Shown piece by piece: positions 4,664-8,362 of a stretch of DNA of 8,362 bases. Numbering within the stretch: the first letter of the stretch is position 1; each line of letters opens with the position of its first letter. The stretch is from NCBI GenBank assembly GCA_021779695.1, contig JAJYAE010000194.1:1-8362 (forward strand), written 5' to 3'. Source of the stretch: Acidobacteriota bacterium (GTDB lineage Bacteria; Acidobacteriota; Terriglobia; Terriglobales; Acidobacteriaceae). A model generated the notes under the pieces. That model saw only the letters and a list, made by a program, of their open reading frames with translations. It did not search any database and was not told the DNA's origin. The position numbers and the translations under genes are program-made.

Positions 4664-7600
4664 ATGCTTCATCGGCATACTCGAAGTGTATTCGAAGGGC
4701 TCATCCGGATGCTGTTCGTCGTAAGTCTGCTTCAAACAGGAGTTTATGCACAGACGTTTCGAGGAGGCATCAACGGGACGGTCACCGATCAGTCAGGCGC
4801 CGTGGTGCCGGGTGCTGATGTGACTTTGACCAATATGGGCACGGCGGCGACGTCGAAGGCGGTGAGCTCCAGCGCGGGCGAATTCAGTTTTCCCGACCTG
4901 CCGGTGGGTAGCTATCAGATCGGCGTTACGGCGCCAGGGTTCAAGGTCATGAGTGTGCAGAAGATTCCCGTGTCTGCTGGGACAACATACACGCTGCCAG
5001 TGAAGCTCAGCGTTGCGACGACAGGCGAGACGGTCGAGGTTTCGGCCGATGCGTTGACGCTGGATACGACTTCGACGGTGGAAACAACGGATATTCCAAG
5101 TGAGACGGTGCAGAATGCACCGATGAATGGGCGAGACTTTACGCAGCTGATTGCTGTGACGCCGGGCTATAGCGGCTACTCGGGCGGCGGCTATGGATCG
5201 GTCAATGGATCGCGGCCGGACATGGTGAACTGGCAGATTGAAGGTGCGGATAACAACGATGTGTGGTGGAACATTCCGGCGGTGAATCAGGGCGGGGTTT
5301 CGGGTATCGCCGGCATCACTCTGCCGCTGGACGCGATTGATCAGATGTCTGTGGTGACGCAGGCGGGCGCTGACTCGGGGCGCAACCCGGGAGCGACTGT
5401 GAACCTGGCAATCAAGTCGGGCACAAACCAACTGCACGGAACGCTGTACTACTTCAACAGGAATGAGGCGCTGGCGGCGCAGTCTGCGCTGTCGTTAACG
5501 AAGCCGGAGCTGCGGAATCAGCAGTTCGGCTACTCGGCGGGCGGGCCAATTCTGAAGGACCGCTTGTTCTTCTTCACGACGTATGAAGGGCAACGGTTCA
5601 CGATTGGCGTGAATGCGCCCTCGACGGAGCCATCGACTGCGTATCAGACGCAGGCGGAGAGCATTCTGTCAGCGTACGGGGTTCCTGTGAGCCAGACGGC
5701 GCTGAACCTGCTGAATGGCAACGGAAGCACGTCGGGACTTTGGCCGACGGCGGCGCTGGGCGGAACGGCGACGCCGTTCAACTACACGAATCCTGCGAAT
5801 GAGCATGGCTTCAGTCACAATGGGCTGGTGAAGCTGGACTACAACCTGAACGCGAATAACAAACTTTCATTCAAGTGGTATGTGGGCCAGGGCAACCAGA
5901 TTGCACCGACTGTTTCGTATCTTTCGCCGTACTACGAGGTGGCGCCGATCCATGTGCAGAACTATTCGCTGACCTACAACACGGTGTTGTCATCGCAGAT
6001 GACGAACCAGGTGTTCATGGGCGTGAACTACTTCAACCAGGCATTCAGCGATCAGTCGACGGTGTACCAACCGATCACACTGGGGTTGAATACGGGTGCG
6101 ACGAGTGTTGCGCTTGCGGGCGCTCCGCGAATTGAGATTGCGTCACCGAACTCGAGCAGCGGCCTGGGGGCTTCGTCGGATGGCTTCGACACGGTGGGAG
6201 GTACACCCAACTCAGGACGCAACGACATTACGGGCCACCTGGACGAGGCGCTCTCGTGGACTGTGGGCAAGCATGAATTTCGGTTTGGCGGCGAAGTGCG
6301 GCAAGCGCAAGTGGACGATTTCTACCAGGCCGGACAGCGCGGAACATTTCTGTTTGACGGCACGCAGGGGCCATGGACGGGCAACACGGGGACGGCGTGC
6401 GATGCGCTGACGACGACGGCTCCGGGATCGATGACGCTGAGCGCTAATCTGAGCAGCGATCCACACTTCTATCAGCTCGCGGATTTTCTGGCGGGTTGCT
6501 TTGATGCTGGGGGCACGAACATTGTGCAAGGCAATCCGAAGCGGCAGGTGTTTGTGAACAGCTGGGCGCTATTTGCGCAGGATGCGTTTCAGATTACACC
6601 TTCGTTGAACCTGAACTATGGTCTGCGCTACGAGTATGTGGGGCCGATGCATGACGGGACGAAGGACCTGACGACCTTCCTGCCGGGGGCGCCAAATGGA
6701 ATTGCAACGGCGGGCGTGAACATCGCGAACCTGTATCCGCAGTATCACGGCGGGTATGGGCCGCGGGTGGGCTTTAACTGGGAGCCGAGGGGCGCAAAGA
6801 ATCTCGTACTTCGCGGAGGGTTTGGCATTGGTTTCGACAGCCCGAACGTTGTGAACTATCTGAACTCGCGCTTCAGCAGCAACGGAGGAGCGTTTGGCGT
6901 GCAGGACAATCCGGCTGGATCGACGCCGGTGGTGGACACGGGGTCGACCGTAAACGTGATTCCGTCCGGAAGCAGCTACGGGAGCCTGATCTTCCCGAAT
7001 GCTGCGACCTCATCGAATCCTTGCATTGCGAATCCGAGCGCGGTGCAGGCGGGCTGCTCTACGGCGAACCTGTTCTCGATCAGCCAGAATCTTCGGCCGG
7101 GCTATATGTACAACTACAACTTCAACGTCCAGCAGAGCCTGGGGGGCAGCGTGCTTCTGCAGCTTGGGTATGTGGGCAGCGAAGGACGGCGGCTGCGCGC
7201 ATTGCTTGATGTGAACCAGGCGGGGCTGGGCAGCGGGGGCGCGAACTCGACGCGGCCGTACTTTGCCCAGTATCCCAATTACGGTGTGATCAATCAGATT
7301 CAGGGCATCGGCACGTCGAACTACAACTCGCTGCAGGCGCTGCTGCGGATGTCGAGCTGGCACGGACTGACGTCGCAGTTTGCGTACACGTGGGGCCATG
7401 CATTGGACGAGATCAGCGAGATCTACCTCTATAACCCGCAGAACAGCCTGTGCTTCAAGTGCGAGTACGGGAACAGCGACTTTGACGTGCGTAATACGTT
7501 CACGAGCTATGTGTCGTATATGGCTCCGGCGTTTGCGCATGGACCGATGGCGTTGAAGTCGGGCTGGCAGTTCAATACACTGATGAACTTCCACGGCGGG

Positions 7601-8071
7601 CAACCGTTCACGATCTACTCGAGCAACGTGGGCGGAAGCGGCAACGGCGAGTATGCGGAGCGTGCGAACAAGAATCCGGGCGTGAGCGCGTATGCGGGCG
7701 TTTCGCATAGCGTGCAGGGAACGGCGGCGACAGGCTATTCCGTGACGTGGATGAATCCGAACGCGTATACGCCATCGCTGAATGGCGCGTACGGCGACAG
7801 TCACAGGAACGACCTGCATGGGCCGGGCTTTGCGGATGTGGACCTGTCGGTCTTCAAGAACACGAAGATTACGGAGCGCATCAACACTCAGTTCCGGGTT
7901 GAGATGTTCAACGTGTTTAACCGGCTGAACCTGGCTTCGCCGGGCGGGGGCTATTGCACGGACTCGAGCGGCTGCGCGATTACGACAACGGTGGGAAGTG
8001 CCTATGGCGCGCCGGGGATTGGAGCGGGCGAGCCGTTTAACACGCAGCTGGCTCTGAAGATTATCTTCTGA
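4664..8071 (+). CDS. Oar-like TonB-dependent outer-membrane receptor with carboxypeptidase-regulatory-like domain
   Basis: An 1135-residue outer-membrane protein. Residues 1-29 form a signal peptide (basic start, hydrophobic MLFVVSLLQTG core, VYA before the predicted cut at Gln30). Residues about 33-116 are a CarboxypepD_reg-like beta-sandwich (GGINGTVTDQSGAVVPGADV, later FSFPDLPVGSYQIGVTAPGF). A plug follows at about 140-265 (NAPMNGRDFTQLIAVTPG at 151-168, NLAIKSGTNQLHGT at 247-260), then a long barrel ending in Phe, as outer-membrane barrels do. RVEMFNVFNRLN near the C terminus is typical of the family. Known relatives are abundant in Acidobacteriota and related to myxobacterial Oar; proposed roles include TonB-powered uptake of oligosaccharides or peptides and export or adhesion. 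Here the ligand is unknown. The mature protein has eight cysteines, several in close pairs (787/798, 930/933, 1098/1104), suggesting disulfide-bonded surface loops. No SusD-like partner or carbohydrate enzyme is adjacent, and the gene is closed by a strong terminator, so it is probably monocistronic. Confidence 0.93.
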   Translation: MLHRHTRSVFEGLIRMLFVVSLLQTGVYAQTFRGGINGTVTDQSGAVVPGADVTLTNMGTAATSKAVSSSAGEFSFPDLPVGSYQIGVTAPGFKVMSVQKIPVSAGTTYTLPVKLSVATTGETVEVSADALTLDTTSTVETTDIPSETVQNAPMNGRDFTQLIAVTPGYSGYSGGGYGSVNGSRPDMVNWQIEGADNNDVWWNIPAVNQGGVSGIAGITLPLDAIDQMSVVTQAGADSGRNPGATVNLAIKSGTNQLHGTLYYFNRNEALAAQSALSLTKPELRNQQFGYSAGGPILKDRLFFFTTYEGQRFTIGVNAPSTEPSTAYQTQAESILSAYGVPVSQTALNLLNGNGSTSGLWPTAALGGTATPFNYTNPANEHGFSHNGLVKLDYNLNANNKLSFKWYVGQGNQIAPTVSYLSPYYEVAPIHVQNYSLTYNTVLSSQMTNQVFMGVNYFNQAFSDQSTVYQPITLGLNTGATSVALAGAPRIEIASPNSSSGLGASSDGFDTVGGTPNSGRNDITGHLDEALSWTVGKHEFRFGGEVRQAQVDDFYQAGQRGTFLFDGTQGPWTGNTGTACDALTTTAPGSMTLSANLSSDPHFYQLADFLAGCFDAGGTNIVQGNPKRQVFVNSWALFAQDAFQITPSLNLNYGLRYEYVGPMHDGTKDLTTFLPGAPNGIATAGVNIANLYPQYHGGYGPRVGFNWEPRGAKNLVLRGGFGIGFDSPNVVNYLNSRFSSNGGAFGVQDNPAGSTPVVDTGSTVNVIPSGSSYGSLIFPNAATSSNPCIANPSAVQAGCSTANLFSISQNLRPGYMYNYNFNVQQSLGGSVLLQLGYVGSEGRRLRALLDVNQAGLGSGGANSTRPYFAQYPNYGVINQIQGIGTSNYNSLQALLRMSSWHGLTSQFAYTWGHALDEISEIYLYNPQNSLCFKCEYGNSDFDVRNTFTSYVSYMAPAFAHGPMALKSGWQFNTLMNFHGGQPFTIYSSNVGGSGNGEYAERANKNPGVSAYAGVSHSVQGTAATGYSVTWMNPNAYTPSLNGAYGDSHRNDLHGPGFADVDLSVFKNTKITERINTQFRVEMFNVFNRLNLASPGGGYCTDSSGCAITTTVGSAYGAPGIGAGEPFNTQLALKIIF

Positions 8072-8094
8072 GCGAGTTGGAAGAGATGGAAAGG

Positions 8095-8125
8095 CCGGCC
8101 GCGGAGGATCGCGGCCGGTATTTTT
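8095..8125 (+). terminator. Intrinsic terminator of the receptor gene
   Basis: CCGGCCGCG (8095-8103) pairs perfectly with CGCGGCCGG (8110-8118) across a six-base loop, GAGGAT, followed by TATTTTT to 8125. A nine-pair GC stem plus U-run 23 bases after the stop codon is a textbook rho-independent terminator on the plus strand. Confidence 0.92.
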
Positions 8126-8362
8126 GCGTGGGTGCCGGGATGGGAAAGCGGGTAGCCGCTGAGGAGTCAAGGAAGGTTGGATGGTGACAGGTCCGGGCCG
8201 GATCGTTCCGGTGCAAATCCCATTTGAACGAAGGCGCGTTGCGGCGGGCGCATTCGCATAGGTTGGGCTGGCAGTTGTGACTGACGAGCCGCCACCGGAC
8301 GGAGCGAAACGTTGATGGCGCCCAGGAACTGGTGGAAACGCGGCCGGATTGGGCACAGAAAA
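8126..8362. other. Region after the terminator with no recognisable gene
   Basis: No frame here resembles a known protein; the long minus-strand frame that crosses it continues antisense through the receptor and is judged a shadow. There are CCGG-based dyads: CCGGA (8198-8202) with TCCGG (8207-8211), TCCGGTG (8207-8213) with CACCGGA (8293-8299), and GTCCGG (8191-8196) with CCGGAC (8295-8300). They share bases, so only some could form together. It may be the leader or promoter region of a gene beyond the right edge. Confidence 0.35.

Noticed and set aside
8205..8225. GGTGCAAATCC resembling a cobalamin riboswitch or tRNA T-arm piece
   Set aside because: No B12-box core is seen on either strand, and the flanks do not form a tRNA T-stem; the resemblance is limited to about ten bases.
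7010..8356. 448-codon minus-strand open frame
   Set aside because: It lies antisense to the well-supported receptor over most of its length, is dominated by Arg, Pro and Ala as expected from a GC-rich complement, and resembles no family.

Overview
The window looks like chromosomal DNA from a GC-rich member of the Acidobacteriota, most likely Terriglobia (Granulicella/Terriglobus/Edaphobacter type). This rests mainly on the 1135-residue Oar-like TonB-dependent receptor with an N-terminal carboxypeptidase-regulatory-like domain, a family greatly expanded in that class. It is an inference from family knowledge, not a database match. No RNA gene, insertion sequence, CRISPR array or phage gene was found.

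Layout: (1) 1-585, minus strand: the N-terminal 195 residues of a major-facilitator transporter that runs off the left edge. (2) 586-885: a divergent intergenic region with two GTGA-N6-TCAC operator-like sites 22 bp apart. (3) 886-3291, plus strand, probably one operon: a two-domain universal stress protein (USP), a 144-bp gap, a cyclic-nucleotide-binding-like protein with no DNA-binding domain, and 15 bp later a full-length Crp/Fnr regulator with an FNR-like cysteine set. (4) 3354-4310, minus strand, convergent: a second two-domain USP. (5) 4311-4663: intergenic, with a third GTGA-N6-TCAC site placed for the second USP, and the leader of the receptor gene. (6) 4664-8071, plus: the receptor, followed by a strong intrinsic terminator at 8095-8125. 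(7) 8126-8362: no recognisable gene.

The central observation is a possible self-contained stress module. The recognition helix of the Crp/Fnr protein carries Arg239, Glu240 and Arg244, the residues with which E. coli CRP reads GTGA. Three exact GTGA-N6-TCAC sites lie in the window, all in intergenic DNA next to the two USP genes and the transporter. The regulator lacks the cAMP-contacting residues of CRP but has four cysteines placed roughly like the [4Fe-4S] ligands of FNR. The working model is a redox- or oxygen-responsive regulator that reads a CRP-like operator and controls two tandem-domain USPs, and perhaps the transporter, with an HTH-less partner made alongside it. The receptor appears to be a separate unit, probably for outer-membrane uptake of large or complex ligands.
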